64,000 nucleotides of DNA from contig CP079215.1 of the NCBI GenBank assembly GCA_019316985.1, forward strand, positions 2,790,001 through 2,854,000, in the 5' to 3' direction. The position numbers and the translations under genes are program-made. Below are positions 54,469 to 64,000 of this stretch, one piece after another; within the stretch, counting starts at the first letter, position 1; every line of letters begins with the position of its first letter. This DNA comes from Paraniabella defluvii (GTDB lineage Bacteria; Bacteroidota; Bacteroidia; Chitinophagales; Chitinophagaceae). The notes below the pieces were generated by a model. The model was not told where the DNA came from and ran no database searches. It saw only the letters and a program-made list of their open reading frames with translations.

Positions 54469-54882
54469 ATGAAACGTTTCGCAACCGCCAATTGGCAAGG
54501 CTCAGGTAAAGATGGTAAAGGAACCAACTCAACCCAATCAGGAGTGTTGAACAATGCCCAGTATTCTTTTAAAACCCGTTTTGAAGATGGCAATCCGGGT
54601 ACCAACCCCGAGGAGCTGGTTGCTGCTGCTCATGCCGGTTGTTTTACAATGAAGTTGAGCTTTGTATTAAACGAAGCCGGATTTACTGCTGACAATATAG
54701 ATACTAAATGTACGATCGACTTCCAGGATGGAGCTATTGTAGAAAGTCATTTAGATATCACTGCAACTATCCCGGGTATTGATGACACCCAATTTCAGGC
54801 AGCAGTTAAAAATGCGGAAGAAAATTGCCCCATCAGTAAATTATTAAACACTAAAATTACTTCAACGGCTACTTTGGCTTAG
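54469..54882 (+). CDS. OsmC-family peroxiredoxin
   Basis: Intact 137-residue gene. OsmC/Ohr fold with the two redox cysteines in [16 protein letters not shown] and [25 protein letters not shown] is the OsmC (rather than Ohr) pattern. These thiol peroxidases reduce organic hydroperoxides with dithiol donors. The leader contains repeated AAAAAT units near 54450. A strong terminator follows. Confidence 0.95.
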   Translation: MKRFATANWQGSGKDGKGTNSTQSGVLNNAQYSFKTRFEDGNPGTNPEELVAAAHAGCFTMKLSFVLNEAGFTADNIDTKCTIDFQDGAIVESHLDITATIPGIDDTQFQAAVKNAEENCPISKLLNTKITSTATLA

Positions 54883-54906
54883 TTTTACAGTAAGGTCATT
54901 CCATAA

Positions 54907-54934
54907 AAAACCCCGTCATATTGAACGGGGTTTT
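54907..54934. terminator. Bidirectional terminator
   Basis: AAAACCCCGT (54907-54916) and ACGGGGTTTT (54925-54934) with an 8-nt loop, between OsmC and the convergent outer-membrane protein gene. Confidence 0.9.
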
Positions 54935-54957
54935 GTTGATATATACTGTTTGATTGC

Positions 54958-56454
54958 TTAAATTTTGAAACCCAGCGTCAGCAACACGCGGGAATTGTTG
55001 CTTTTTATCTGGGCAGGGTAGAAATCAGCATTTGTTAAACGATAGGAAATAGCACATCTTTTCCAAAGCTATGTACATAACCTAAATCGATGAAAAATCC
55101 TTTGTTACGGTATCCCAAACCGCCGGTTCCCTGTATCAATTCTCCTTTTTCGCCTGCAATATCTTTATACGGATTGCCATAATAAGCGCCACCCAAACGA
55201 ACGGCAATGGTGTTAAATTTCAGCTCAGCGCCCAGCCTGGCATTCACCGCACCTTTATAGGCATTGTCTATTGCATTATTCAGGGGTTTGAAATAATCGT
55301 TATTAGCACCCCTGTCATCTCTTGTGGTACGAAACTTAGATGCCATATGGTTTACATATTCCACATCACCCGATATAAAACCTTTCTGGCTGCTCACATC
55401 GTTCACATTACCAAACAATAATGAAAAGCTTCCCATTAACTTATAAGGGGTATTCAGGTTATAATCGTATATTAATTCACTGCTGTTCTTTGTTTTGTCT
55501 ATATCATCCAGGTTGGCGCCGGCAGTAGCAATATAACTATCACTTAAAGAATAAAAGGTAGGGAGTGCGCGGCAAAACCTAGTCTTAAATTATTCGTAGC
55601 TTTAAAAACCACGCCCGCTTTTACATTAATACCAACGCCTTTCGTGATCAGGTCGTCATCAAACCACGCTGCGTCGAAGCCGTTACTGGTAGTTCCGGGG
55701 TCCTGCTCCGTGTATTGCCGCGTGGCACCGTATCTCAGCATAGGTATCCCGATAGTACCACCGATAAACACTTTTTCATTTAAATTAGCAGCTCCGGCAA
55801 CAGCCAATTCAGTAATACCTCCATTGGTAGTGATTACCTGCCGCTGCTCTAAGCCACTGGCTTTTGCGAGGTCTACCGCGGGAGAGCTAAGATCGATATT
55901 ATTGCCATTGGGAACCTCTTTGATCCAGCCTGCCTGAACGGCCAGGTCTGAGCCATGAGGATTTTTTCCATTATTCGCCACAATGTCTTCAATAAAATAG
56001 TCGGCCATTGAGGTACGGCTTAGCTGTCCGCCCTTATTAGAATAAACAATACGATTATTGAAATCGGCTACCCTGTTTATGGCAATACCGAAAGCAGAGC
56101 TCTTCAGCGAGCCCCCTCCATAAGAGGGCTTCCTAAAACAAAGCCTGTTGTTCCCAGGAACCCGGCCGCTTTATTTTCTTTTTGAGATACACCCAGGTAA
56201 GAGCTGTTATTATTTAAAAAATTGGCCCCACCGGAAATAACAAAGTCGCCTGTTTTGTAAAAGCCTATATTGGCGGGGTTGGAAAAGATGGTAGATATTT
56301 CACCACCGATGGCTCCATTGGCATTACCAATTGCCTGTGAGCGCGCAGTACCTGAAGCCTGTAGCCAGGAGTATCTTAAGGCGTCCTCAGGTGTTTGTGC
56401 CTGGGAAGCGCTATATACAGACACCAGCGTTATAGCCAGAAAAATTTTTTTCAT
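54958..56454 (-). CDS. Outer-membrane OmpP1/FadL/TodX-like transporter (frameshifted)
   Basis: About 499 residues. MKKIFLAITLVSVYSASQAQ is the signal peptide. DALRYSWLQASGTARSQAIG followed by NANGAIGGEISTIFSNPANI is the FadL-family plug/N-terminal region. Barrel strands include GVGINVKAGVVFKATNNLRL, LNARLGAELK-like NARLGAELKFNTIAVRLGGA and RNKGFFIDLGYVHSFGKDVL, ending SNNSRVLLTLGFKI. Indels lie near 56110, 55545, 55440 and 55040. FadL-type barrels pass hydrophobic compounds such as fatty acids. The next gene is 57 bp upstream on the same strand. Confidence 0.85.
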
Positions 56455-56511
56455 GTATAAAATTTAATAGGTTTAAAGTAGTAATAAAAGTCAGGTGTAT
56501 AAGCGGCCGTA

Positions 56512-57542
56512 CTAAAATCTTCTGCCGCTTCCGCCACCGCCACCACCGGTGCTTCCACCGCCGCCACCGCCCGAACTACCACCACCAGATGGGGAAGAAT
56601 AAGAAGGTGAAGAGGGGGCGGTGAATAGGTAGGGCGACTCTCATTACTTCTCGGCGCTGAATATACATCGCGGTTATAGGTCTGTCCCTGGTTATAGGAA
56701 CGGTTATAGCTTCCTGTGTTGGCCGAACGTCCATAAGAGCCTGAATTGCTCGTGTTGGTACTAACGCTGGCGTTACTTCTTACGCCATAAGTGCTTCTGT
56801 AAGTGCCACCGGTAGGATTAATGTAGCCAGGCGTAGTTCGTCCGCTTCCCGTTCCTACACTTACATTGCCCCTGCCTCCGCTATAGCTACCAAGGTTGGC
56901 GTTGGTTCTGGGTCCATAATCGGCGCGGCGACCTACTATTACACCACCACCGTACCAACCGCCGCCCCAACCCCAGCCGGGACCATACCAGCCGTTGTAC
57001 CAGGGATCGTACCAGCCTCCCCAGCCCCAGCCGCCGCCATACCATCCACCCCAGCCGGCATACCAGGGACTATTCCAGCCCCAGCCGCCACCATACCAGC
57101 CTCCCCAGCCAAATCCGCCACCCCAGCCCCAGCCGGAATACCAGGGGTTATACCACATGTTCCAATAGCTTACAGGACTCCAGGGGTTATTCCAATACCA
57201 GGGGTCGTTCCAATATGCCCAGTTATTATAATAACTGAAATTATAACGGTCGCCGTAATAGTACCAGTCATTCAGGTCGCTCCAACGGTTACGGTTACGA
57301 ACTTTCATGCGCAGGTACCGGTCATCATAGTCTTCATATTCCTCATCTGCATCATCATAGGTCCGATACCTTCTTTCATCGGTTTTCTTAATTTTTGCAT
57401 ACTCCTCTTGTGTGGGAGCGGGCGAACTATACACATCGTCAGGTGTTTGCCCGGTTCTGTAGGCAGTAGAACAGCCGGCAAAAGCCAGCGCCACGCCCAC
57501 CAGAAACAGCAAGGTTGTAGATTTTATTTTCATTTTGGCCAT
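56512..57542 (-). CDS. Gly/Trp/Tyr-rich lipoprotein (C-terminal frameshift)
   Basis: MAKMKIKSTTLLFLVGVALA followed by FAGCSTAYRTGQ is a lipoprotein signal. An acidic stretch (YDDADEEYEDYDDRYLRMKV) leads to a low-complexity centre at about residues 90-200 built from WYNPWYSGWGWGGG-type units (Trp, Gly, Tyr, Pro, Asn). A Ser/Asn/Tyr-rich tail follows. The uninterrupted frame ends in Leu/Val/Ala-rich nonsense after 56620; shifting frame gives SPSYSSPSGGG, poly-Gly blocks and SGRRF with a stop at 56512, which fits better. Known as a vitellogenin-like or prolyl-rich Bacteroidota lipoprotein type without assigned function. The central unit may form an extended adhesive structure. Confidence 0.65.
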
Positions 57543-57771
57543 TTATATATTTAATAATTGTTTTAATTAGGCTTAAAATTTACATTTGCGATCCCTAAAA
57601 TAGCAATTTGTAAAAATAACGTATTATCCCTTAATTGCTGTGACGCTGAAATGTGATAAAAGGATGCACAATTTGCTTTTAATTCACAACATTTTTGTTA
57701 AAAAAAGTTGGTGAGGAAAATGTGATCATGGAAGAAGTAATAAAGGGCTGGTAATAGGCTAAAATATCGAT

Positions 57772-57794
57772 AACCGGCTTATTATTAGCCGGTT
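57772..57794 (+). promoter_or_regulatory. Hairpin in the proS leader
   Basis: AACCGGCT (57772-57779) pairs with AGCCGGTT (57787-57794) around a 7-nt loop; TTTAAAAC follows. It lies 17 nt before the proS ATG. It may be a leader structure or a weak terminator for transcription entering from upstream. No T-box sequence was seen. Confidence 0.45.
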
Positions 57795-57811
57795 TAAAAC
57801 ATAACAAAATT

Positions 57812-59290
57812 ATGAGTAAAGAAATTACGTCGAGGCAGCAGGATTACTCGCAATGGTATAACGACCTGGTATTAAAAGGAGGACTGGCCGACTACTCTGC
57901 CGTGAGAGGTTGTATGGTAATTAAGCCCTACGGCTTTACCCTTTGGGAAAATATGCGTGATGCGCTGGATAAGATGTTCAAGGACACAGGGCACGTAAAC
58001 GCCTACTTCCCCCTCTTTATACCTAAAAGTTTTTTGAGCAAGGAGGCTGCCCACGTGGAAGGGTTTGCAAAGGAATGTGCAGTAGTTACTCATTACCGTT
58101 TAAAAAATGACCCGGATGGAAAAGGAGTAGTAGTTGACCCGGAAGCCAAACTGGAGGAAGAGCTGATTGTGCGTCCTACGAGCGAAACTATTATCTGGAA
58201 TACATATAAAGACTGGATCCAGTCTTACCGCGACTTACCCATACTCGTGAACCAGTGGGCCAACGTAGTAAGATGGGAAATGAGAACGCGTTTGTTTTTG
58301 CGTACTGCCGAATTTTTATGGCAGGAGGGGCATACTGCACACGCAACCCAGGAAGAGGCAGAAGCTGAAGCGAAAAAGATGTTGGATGTATATGCCGAAT
58401 TTGTGGAGGAATTTATGGCAGTTCCGGTAATAAAAGGCGTAAAAACAGAAAGTGAACGTTTTGCAGGAGCAATAGATACTTATTGTATCGAAGCTTTGAT
58501 GCAGGATGGCAAGGCGCTACAGGCCGGCACTTCCCATTTTCTGGGCCAGAATTTTGCCAAAGCCTTCGACGTACAGTTTCTGACCAAAGAAAATAAGCAG
58601 GAATATGTTTGGGCTACCAGCTGGGGAGTGAGCACCAGGCTGGTAGGGGCGCTGGTAATGGCGCATAGCGATGATGAAGGATTAGTACTGCCACCAAAAA
58701 TTGCACCATTACAGGTGGTGATTGTACCTATATATAAGGGAGACGAGCAGAAAGCGCTGATTGATGCCAAAGCCGATGAGATCCTTGCAGATCTTAAAGC
58801 AATGGGAATCAGGGCTAAATATGATGATAATGATAATAACCGCCCCGGATGGAAATTTGCCGAATACGAGTTAAAAGGCGTTCCGGTTCGCGTTACCTTA
58901 GGAGCGAGAGACCTGGCGAATAACCAGATCGAGATTGCCCGCAGGGATACAAAGGCCAAAGAACTGATTCACGCAGACGGTATTAGCCAGTATATTGATG
59001 GATTATTGCTTGATATTCAGAATAATATGTTTAAAAAAGCTAAAACTTATCGCGATGAACATATTACCAAAGCTGATTCGTGGGAGGAGTTTGTATCTCT
59101 TTTAGATAATAAAGGTGGTTTTGTTTTAGCCCATTGGGACGGCAGCGCCGAAACAGAGAACGAGATTAAGGAAAAAACAAAAGCAACTATTCGCTGTATT
59201 CCCCTGGATGATATGGGAGCAGAAGAAGGCGTTTGTATTTTGAGCGGTAAACCGTCTAAGCAGCGGGTACTTTTCGCAAGAGCGTATTAA
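57812..59290 (+). CDS. proS: Prolyl-tRNA synthetase
   Basis: Intact 492-residue class II synthetase of the short archaeal/eukaryote-like type usual in Bacteroidota, without the bacterial editing insert. Motif 1 region: [20 protein letters not shown] and [10 protein letters not shown]. Motif 2: [20 protein letters not shown] followed by [10 protein letters not shown]. Motif 3 region: [20 protein letters not shown]. The anticodon-binding domain has [15 protein letters not shown] and [20 protein letters not shown]. The C-terminal zinc-like extension ends [17 protein letters not shown] leader hairpin precedes it and a terminator follows at 59331. Confidence 0.97.
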   Translation: MSKEITSRQQDYSQWYNDLVLKGGLADYSAVRGCMVIKPYGFTLWENMRDALDKMFKDTGHVNAYFPLFIPKSFLSKEAAHVEGFAKECAVVTHYRLKNDPDGKGVVVDPEAKLEEELIVRPTSETIIWNTYKDWIQSYRDLPILVNQWANVVRWEMRTRLFLRTAEFLWQEGHTAHATQEEAEAEAKKMLDVYAEFVEEFMAVPVIKGVKTESERFAGAIDTYCIEALMQDGKALQAGTSHFLGQNFAKAFDVQFLTKENKQEYVWATSWGVSTRLVGALVMAHSDDEGLVLPPKIAPLQVVIVPIYKGDEQKALIDAKADEILADLKAMGIRAKYDDNDNNRPGWKFAEYELKGVPVRVTLGARDLANNQIEIARRDTKAKELIHADGISQYIDGLLLDIQNNMFKKAKTYRDEHITKADSWEEFVSLLDNKGGFVLAHWDGSAETENEIKEKTKATIRCIPLDDMGAEEGVCILSGKPSKQRVLFARAY

Positions 59291-59330
59291 TTTAGAATAC
59301 AAAACGCTTGTATACGTTGCTATAACTTGT

Positions 59331-59366
59331 TAGCCGGGAGATTTACAGGAATTTCCCGGCTTTTTG
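59331..59366 (+). terminator. Terminator after proS
   Basis: AGCCGGGA and TCCCGGCT arms with a 14-nt loop, followed by TTTTTG. It lies 40 bp past the proS stop. Confidence 0.85.
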
Positions 59367-59440
59367 TTTGAACCGGAAAAATAACCGGTAATAAAAAAGA
59401 TCCCTGAAGGATCTTAATAGTTTTTTGAATAATATAATAT

Positions 59441-60263
59441 TTAGTTCTTTTTGACTAAAGCGGTCATCGGATTACGCAGGTTCTCGAAGCTGGTCATGTC
59501 AATCCGCACCTTACCTACAATAATAGGGCTTTCAATTCTTACCGGCACGTGATTAGCGTCGTCTGTTACCCAAACGGTCATTTGCTCACCTCCCTCGAAA
59601 ATAGTTCCTTTAATGGTTAAAGGTTTAAACTTAATGGTGTTAAACTTGCCGTATTTGGTATTGAGCACTTCTTTACCAAGGTACCGCACATACATAGAAT
59701 GCACTTCATTGTCGAGAAAAACGTTGAATGGGATCCGGTCGTTTACTTTTAAACCATTAAAGTTGATATTTCTGGCATAAAAACAGCGCTTACCACGTCG
59801 TGCGCACAGGTAGGAATTTTAAAAACACCTTCACTACTGATCGCGGTATTGGCTGTACGGTTAAAGTTTACATTTTGATATTTTTATAGCCGCCTTCATT
59901 CACATTTCTAACAAACTTTAATGGCAATAAACTTTCCGCATCCATAAAAGTTTCGTAAGTGTCCCTGGCTTTATAAGCCCATTCGTATGAGGGTAGCGTA
60001 TAGCCTTCACCTACCACATGGTAAACGCTTTTGCCGTTTAACTTTTCCAGCGTGGTAGTAAAAGATCCTGCACCGGCAGTAACATTAATTAATTTGGCAG
60101 CAGTATAATAAACAATAAAACCTACTTTTTCTCCCGCTTTAAAAGCGGTATTGGTAATGCCGCATTTTTGATCAGGTTCGGTTTCCTTTGCAGCAGGCAA
60201 TTGGGTATTGGCCATTGCGGCAATTGCAATCAGAGAGAGAACGGATAATTTAAGTGCTTTCAT
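59441..60263 (-). CDS. DUF3108 domain exported protein (frameshifted)
   Basis: About 273 residues. MKALKLSVLSLIAIAAMANT is the signal peptide. AFKAGEKVGFIVYYTAAKLI (the F..GE...Y.V.Y opening of DUF3108), YHVVGEGYTLPSYEWAYKAR, ARNINFNGLKVNDRIPFNVF and YGKFNTIKFKPLTIKGTIFE follow. The C-terminal half is in another frame after indels near 59870 and 59790. DUF3108 proteins are periplasmic or outer-membrane beta-rich proteins of unknown role. The gene overlaps the flippase-like gene upstream by 14 bp, so they are probably coupled. Confidence 0.85.
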
Positions 60264-61250
60264 TTCTATTTTTAAAAATATTTTTGATTCCCAGTATCAG
60301 CAGGCTTCCTATCAGGGCCGGAAATACCAGGTTTATTAACCATATGCTTAACGAAGTTAAGCTTACACCCAAATGGTTGGCTGTAAATAGTCCCATAAGC
60401 TGGATGCTCAATTCGTTTTTCAAGCCCAAATCAGTAAAAAGTGCAATAGTAGGTATAATCGCCATCACCAAAAACATTACACTTATTCCCATCCAGCTTT
60501 GTAATACGGTTACATTTACGTCGAACAGCTGAAATAATAAAAAATACTGCAGGCTGAAAACTGCAAACCGTATTACCGACAAAGACAAGAACTTTATTAG
60601 CAACGTTGCATTTATATGCTCGATAGCTTCAATGGCCCAGGCAAACTTACTGACCTGCGGCAATTTATCAATAATTTTTATTAGCCACGGCAACCGGAAA
60701 TAAAATAACAGTAGTGTAACAATAATAATGGCAGAAACCCAAATAAAAGCATTGACAAATGCGTGTGTTGCAATACCCGCATGAATCAGGTCTTCCCTGA
60801 TAAATAATAATGCAGCCAGTCCCATAACAAAAGTGACAATCAACTGGCTCATATTAGCAACAACAGTTAAAGAAATGGCTTTAATACGGTTACCTTCGCT
60901 CATATAAAGCACGCGGCCTACATATTCGCCAATACTGTTAGGGGTACTAATGGAAAATGAAATGCCCGAAAGAACAGCCTTAAATGCCCGTCCAAAGCTG
61001 ATATACTGTACTCTTTTTACCGCGAGCAGCCATTTATAGGCTTCCAGTCCCCAGTTAATGAGCATCAATGCAATAGTGATGAGCAGGTACCAGATATTGA
61101 GCTGGCCAGCGATGATTTGATTCGTGCAAGGGACTCTTCCAGGCCGTTTTGGTTACTCACCTGGTTATAAATAGACCATGCCAGCCAAATAAAGAGCACC
61201 GGGCCCAGAAAATAGTTGATGAATATTTTGATATTTTTGTTCACCTTCAC
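60250..61250 (-). CDS. LPG-synthase transmembrane / flippase-like domain protein (frameshifted)
   Basis: About 333 residues and seven or eight helices. MKVNKNIKIFINYFLGPVLF starts helix 1. ALMLINWGLEAYKWLLAVKR, FGRAFKAVLSGISFSISTPN and SIGEYVGRVLYMSEGN form the conserved region of the UPF0104 family (domain shared with the flippase part of MprF/AglD). The C-terminus ends LVFPALIGSLLILGIKNIFK. One indel lies near 61100. These proteins are thought to translocate polyprenyl- or glycerol-linked lipids; the substrate is unknown. It is divergent from ruvC with 23 bp between starts. Confidence 0.85.
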
Positions 61251-61273
61251 AAGTAGGTAAAAATAGTATCTGT

Positions 61274-61829
61274 TTGCAAGAATCTTCCAAAATAATATTG
61301 GGTATCGACCCGGGAACCATCGTAATGGGGTATGGCATCATCGCCTGTCACCGTCAAAAATACAATTGCTGGAGATGCATGCTTTAAAGCTGCCGGCAAA
61401 AAAGGCAACTATGAACGTCTTAACCTTATTCATCAAAAAGTAACTGAACTTATTAAATTGTACCAGCCCACCGAATTTGCCATTGAAGCGCCATTTTTCG
61501 GTAAGAACGTGCAAAGTATGCTGAAGCTGGGGCGTGCACAGGGCGTTGCAATTGCGGCTGCCATGCACTATAACCTGCCAATAACCGAATATTCTCCCAA
61601 AAAAGTAAAGCTGGCTGTAACCGGCAATGGGAATGCAGATAAGGAACAGGTATGGAAAATGCTGCAGCAAACCATGAACCTGAAAGAATTACCGCAATAT
61701 TTTGATGCTACCGATGCTTTGGCAGTGGCTGTATGCCATCATTACCAGATCTTATCGCCTGTTTCTTCTACGGGGAGCTTTAAGGGCTGGGATGATTTTA
61801 TCAGGAAGAACCCTGAACGGGTTAAGTAG
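61274..61829 (+). CDS. ruvC: Crossover junction endodeoxyribonuclease RuvC (frameshifted)
   Basis: Holliday-junction resolvase of about 185 residues. A TTG start at 61274 gives LQESSKIILGIDPGTIVMGY with the first catalytic Asp in GIDPGT. After two indels in A-runs (near 61352 and 61398) the middle reads IQLLEMHALKLPAKKGNYER. AIEAPFFGKNVQSMLKLGRA carries the catalytic Glu, and YFDATDALAVAVCHHYQ the last Asp pair. It ends KGWDDFIRKNPERVK. RuvA and RuvB genes are not in the window. A different start codon hidden by an indel cannot be excluded. Confidence 0.93.
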
Positions 61830-62063
61830 TACGTGTATTAAACTGCCGAAAAAATTGATTAAATTGCCTCTAAGATGGCCGAAAGCAAAAGGACATAAGC
61901 CAGAGCAAGAAAATGATTTGTCTTCAGCGCTACATCAATAAACTCAGGAAACGCAAGGTGAGTAGCCGGTTGCTTGAAAATTGATCATTTATTAACTTTT
62001 CAAACCTCAAACCTGCCAATTTTCCCATACTCCCCTTATCTTTGCGCCAAATTTCACCGAATT

Positions 62064-63198
62064 ATGGGTTCAAACGGCTTCAAATCCTTTCTAGTAGCGG
62101 CTTTCAGCCTGTTTTTAGTATTTGCAGGGCAATTGGCTTTTGCGCAGCACGAAGCTGCCCCGGCAGAGCAGCACGAGGCCGGCGAACATGGTGCAGCTGC
62201 TGAATCGGCGTTTAATCCCGGCGAGGCTATTTTGCACCATATTGCAGACGCACATGAGTTCCATTTTTTCTCTTTCAAAAGAGCGATGGCAGCGAATTTC
62301 ACGCCACTTTGCCTTTGCCGGTTTTAGTATATTCTCCTCAGAGAGGTTTTTCTGCTTTTATGTCTTCTAAATTTCATCACGGACATGAAATTTACAATGG
62401 TTACAAGCTGGAGCATGATAAAGTAGTACCTGTTGACGCCAATGGCAATGTAGACGAGTCTGTAAAAGTGTATGATTTCTCTATTACCAAAACGTGTCGC
62501 AAATGCTACTGGCGTTAATCGTTTTAGTGTTGATCTTAACTTCCCTGGCAAAAAAGTACCTCAAAGGTCAGGGTGTTACATCGGCTCCTAAAGGTTTCCA
62601 GAATGCGGTTGAACCGGTGATCACTTTTGTACGCGATGATATTGCAAAACCTAACCTGGGACCTAAGTATAAAAAATACCTGCCTTATCTCTTAACTGTA
62701 TTTTTCTTTATCTTAATCAACAATATTTTTGGCTTATTGCCGGGTGCAGCAAATGTAACAGGCAATATTGCCTTTACTGCGGTGATGGGTATTATTTCAT
62801 TCTTCGTGATCATATTCAGCACGAACAAGCATTATTGGGAGCACGTATTCTGGTTCCCGGGTGTACCGCTGCCCGTAAAATTGCTGATGATCCCTGTAGA
62901 GCTTTTAGGCGTATTTACCAAGCCTTTCGCCCTTATCGTGCGTTTGTTTGCCAATATGACTGCAGGGCACATTATTATCCTGAGCTTTATCAGTCTGATA
63001 TTTATTTTCGGAGAAATGAGCAAAGGGGCAGGATATGCATTCTCGCCGGTTTCAATAGCGTTTGCCGTATTTATCTATGTAATCGAGATCCTGGTGGCAT
63101 TTATCCAGGCGTACATTTTCACTAATCTTACTGCAGTATTTATCGGTGGTGCTATTGGTGATCATCATTACGAAGAAGACGTGCATCCGCATCATTAA
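62064..63198 (+). CDS. atpB: ATP synthase F0 subunit a (frameshifted)
   Basis: About 378 residues. The N-terminus has a signal-like helix (FLVAAFSLFLVFAGQLAFAQ) and a His/Glu/Ala-rich extension (HEAAPAEQHEAGEHGAA), as in other Bacteroidota AtpB. After indels near 62295 and 62500 the core reads VSQMLLALIVLVLILTSLAK, YLPYLLTVFFFILINNIFGL and LGVFTKPFALIVRLFANMTA with the essential Arg in IVRLFANMTAGH. YVIEILVAFIQAYIFTNLTA is the last helix. It forms the proton half-channels with the c-ring. atpE follows after 36 bp; no atpI is visible upstream. Confidence 0.95.
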
Positions 63199-63216
63199 TT
63201 TGTTTTCTATTTTTAA

Positions 63217-63486
<270 letters not shown>

Positions 63487-63505
63487 TAGCTTCATCAAAA
63501 ATTTT

Positions 63506-63538
63506 ACTGCATCTAAAGCAAAGGGCGGCGGATGCAGT
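63506..63538 (+). promoter_or_regulatory. Intercistronic hairpin between atpE and atpF
   Basis: ACTGCATC (63506-63513) and GATGCAGT (63531-63538) are perfect 8-bp arms around a 17-nt loop, followed by ATATTTT. It could act as a partial terminator or 3' stabiliser and so raise atpE output relative to downstream genes. It sits in an unusually long gap of 129 bp. Confidence 0.55.
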
Positions 63539-63615
63539 ATATTTTAAGTTTTTTACAAATTATCATCTGTCCATCGTCTATAAGCATAGTCTATGGGCTT
63601 TCAATTAAATAAACA

Positions 63616-64000
63616 ATGGGATTAGTTACTCCAGACCTCGGTTATTTTGTATGGGCGCTTGTTGCCTTTTTAGTGGTATTCCTGATACTGAAAAAATTTG
63701 CCTGGAAGCCTATTTTAAAATCGTTGAACGAACGCGAGCAAAATATTGCCGGTGCTATTGCTTCTGCAGAGAAAGTAAAAGCTGAAATGGCACAGTTGCA
63801 AAATGAGAACGAAGCGTTATTAGCCAAGGCACGTGAAGAAAGAGCTGCATTATTGAAAGAAGCGCGGGAAACGAAAGATAAGATCATCAACGAAGCAAAA
63901 GATCAGGCTAAAGCAGAAGCTTCTAAAATTATTGCTGATGCGCAGCAGGCGATCAACTCACAGAAAATGGCGGCTTTAACCGAAGTGAAAAACGAAGTGG
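63616..64000 (+). CDS. atpF: ATP synthase F0 subunit b, partial (runs off the window)
   Basis: The open frame from the ATG at 63616 gives MGLVTPDLGYFVWALVAFLV, then VFLILKKFAWKPILKSLNER, the single membrane anchor and start of the stalk of subunit b. A long charged coiled coil follows (AEKVKAEMAQLQNENEALLA ... DQAKAEASKIIADAQQAINS). The window ends at about residue 128 of roughly 165. It continues the atpB-atpE-atpF operon; atpH and atpA are expected next. Confidence 0.95.
   Translation, partial: MGLVTPDLGYFVWALVAFLVVFLILKKFAWKPILKSLNEREQNIAGAIASAEKVKAEMAQLQNENEALLAKAREERAALLKEARETKDKIINEAKDQAKAEASKIIADAQQAINSQKMAALTEVKNEV

Noticed and set aside
56939..57160. Tandem G/C-rich repeats that might suggest a CRISPR or minisatellite
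   Set aside because: Units are irregular, without uniform repeat-spacer spacing, and encode the Trp/Gly/Tyr-rich protein in frame.
57543..57811. T-box riboswitch in the proS leader
   Set aside because: Only one short hairpin is visible, no T-box consensus or specifier structure is seen, and T-boxes are not known from this phylum.
61702..61941. A 79-codon plus-strand reading over the end of ruvC
   Set aside because: Its first half overlaps conserved RuvC residues in another frame and the remainder has no recognisable pattern.

Overview
The window comes from a Bacteroidota genome, most likely family Chitinophagaceae (Niabella/Niastella/Chitinophaga relatives). Evidence: two tandem SusC/SusD pairs, FAS1 and DUF4397 lipoproteins beside them, the futalosine-route gene mqnA, the atpB-atpE-atpF order with an N-terminally extended subunit a, A/T-rich leaders with few Shine-Dalgarno sites, and candidate promoters of the TTTG / TAnnTTTG type. 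No rRNA, tRNA, CRISPR array, insertion sequence or phage gene was recognised.

The key caveat is quality. About three quarters of the genes, including essential ones (carA, frr, ruvC, atpB, ychF, scpA), are broken by one or more 1-base indels, often in or beside short homopolymers, and the protein continues in another frame with conserved residues intact. This looks like uncorrected long-read sequence, not gene decay. Coordinates of such genes are given from the first credible start to the last credible stop across frames.

Layout. 0-2 kb: a UbiA-like membrane protein divergent from a LuxE-like acyl-protein synthetase. 2-6 kb: ychF, a DUF1016/YhcG nuclease, and an SpmA/SpmB-like membrane protein. 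6-8 kb: a trypsin-like lipoprotein and a small secreted protein. 8-21 kb: a nutrient-uptake region read leftwards: SusC2-SusD2, a terminator, then DeoR-SusC1-SusD1-DUF4397-FAS1. It has no glycosidase or peptidase. A roughly 56-bp block is shared by the two putative promoters and is a candidate DeoR-family operator. 21-23.7 kb: carA, a queuosine-precursor transporter and a small membrane protein. 23.7-32 kb: YfhO and a surface-glycan cluster (GT4, GT2, a degraded GT4, GT2, FkbM methyltransferase, GT2). 32-37 kb: mqnA, purB, small envelope proteins and prfC. 37-40.5 kb: Ku and LigD, a bacterial non-homologous end-joining operon. 40.6-47.7 kb: an L-arabinose module, GH43 - araB - araD - araA - sodium/sugar symporter, which releases, imports and converts arabinose to xylulose-5-phosphate. 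47.7-57.5 kb: EcsC, a TIM-barrel-like lipoprotein, a lone N-terminal transketolase subunit, a WecA/MraY-type transferase, frr, ppk2, mscL, scpA, OsmC, a FadL-like porin and a Gly/Trp/Tyr-rich lipoprotein. 57.8-64 kb: proS, DUF3108, a flippase-like protein, ruvC and the start of the ATP synthase operon.

No clearly new defence or mobile system was found. The best leads are the shared operator block linking the two SusCD operons, the duplicated palindromes inside the DUF1016 linker, a dispersed 30-bp palindromic repeat before purB and araA, and hairpins in the proS leader and between atpE and atpF.
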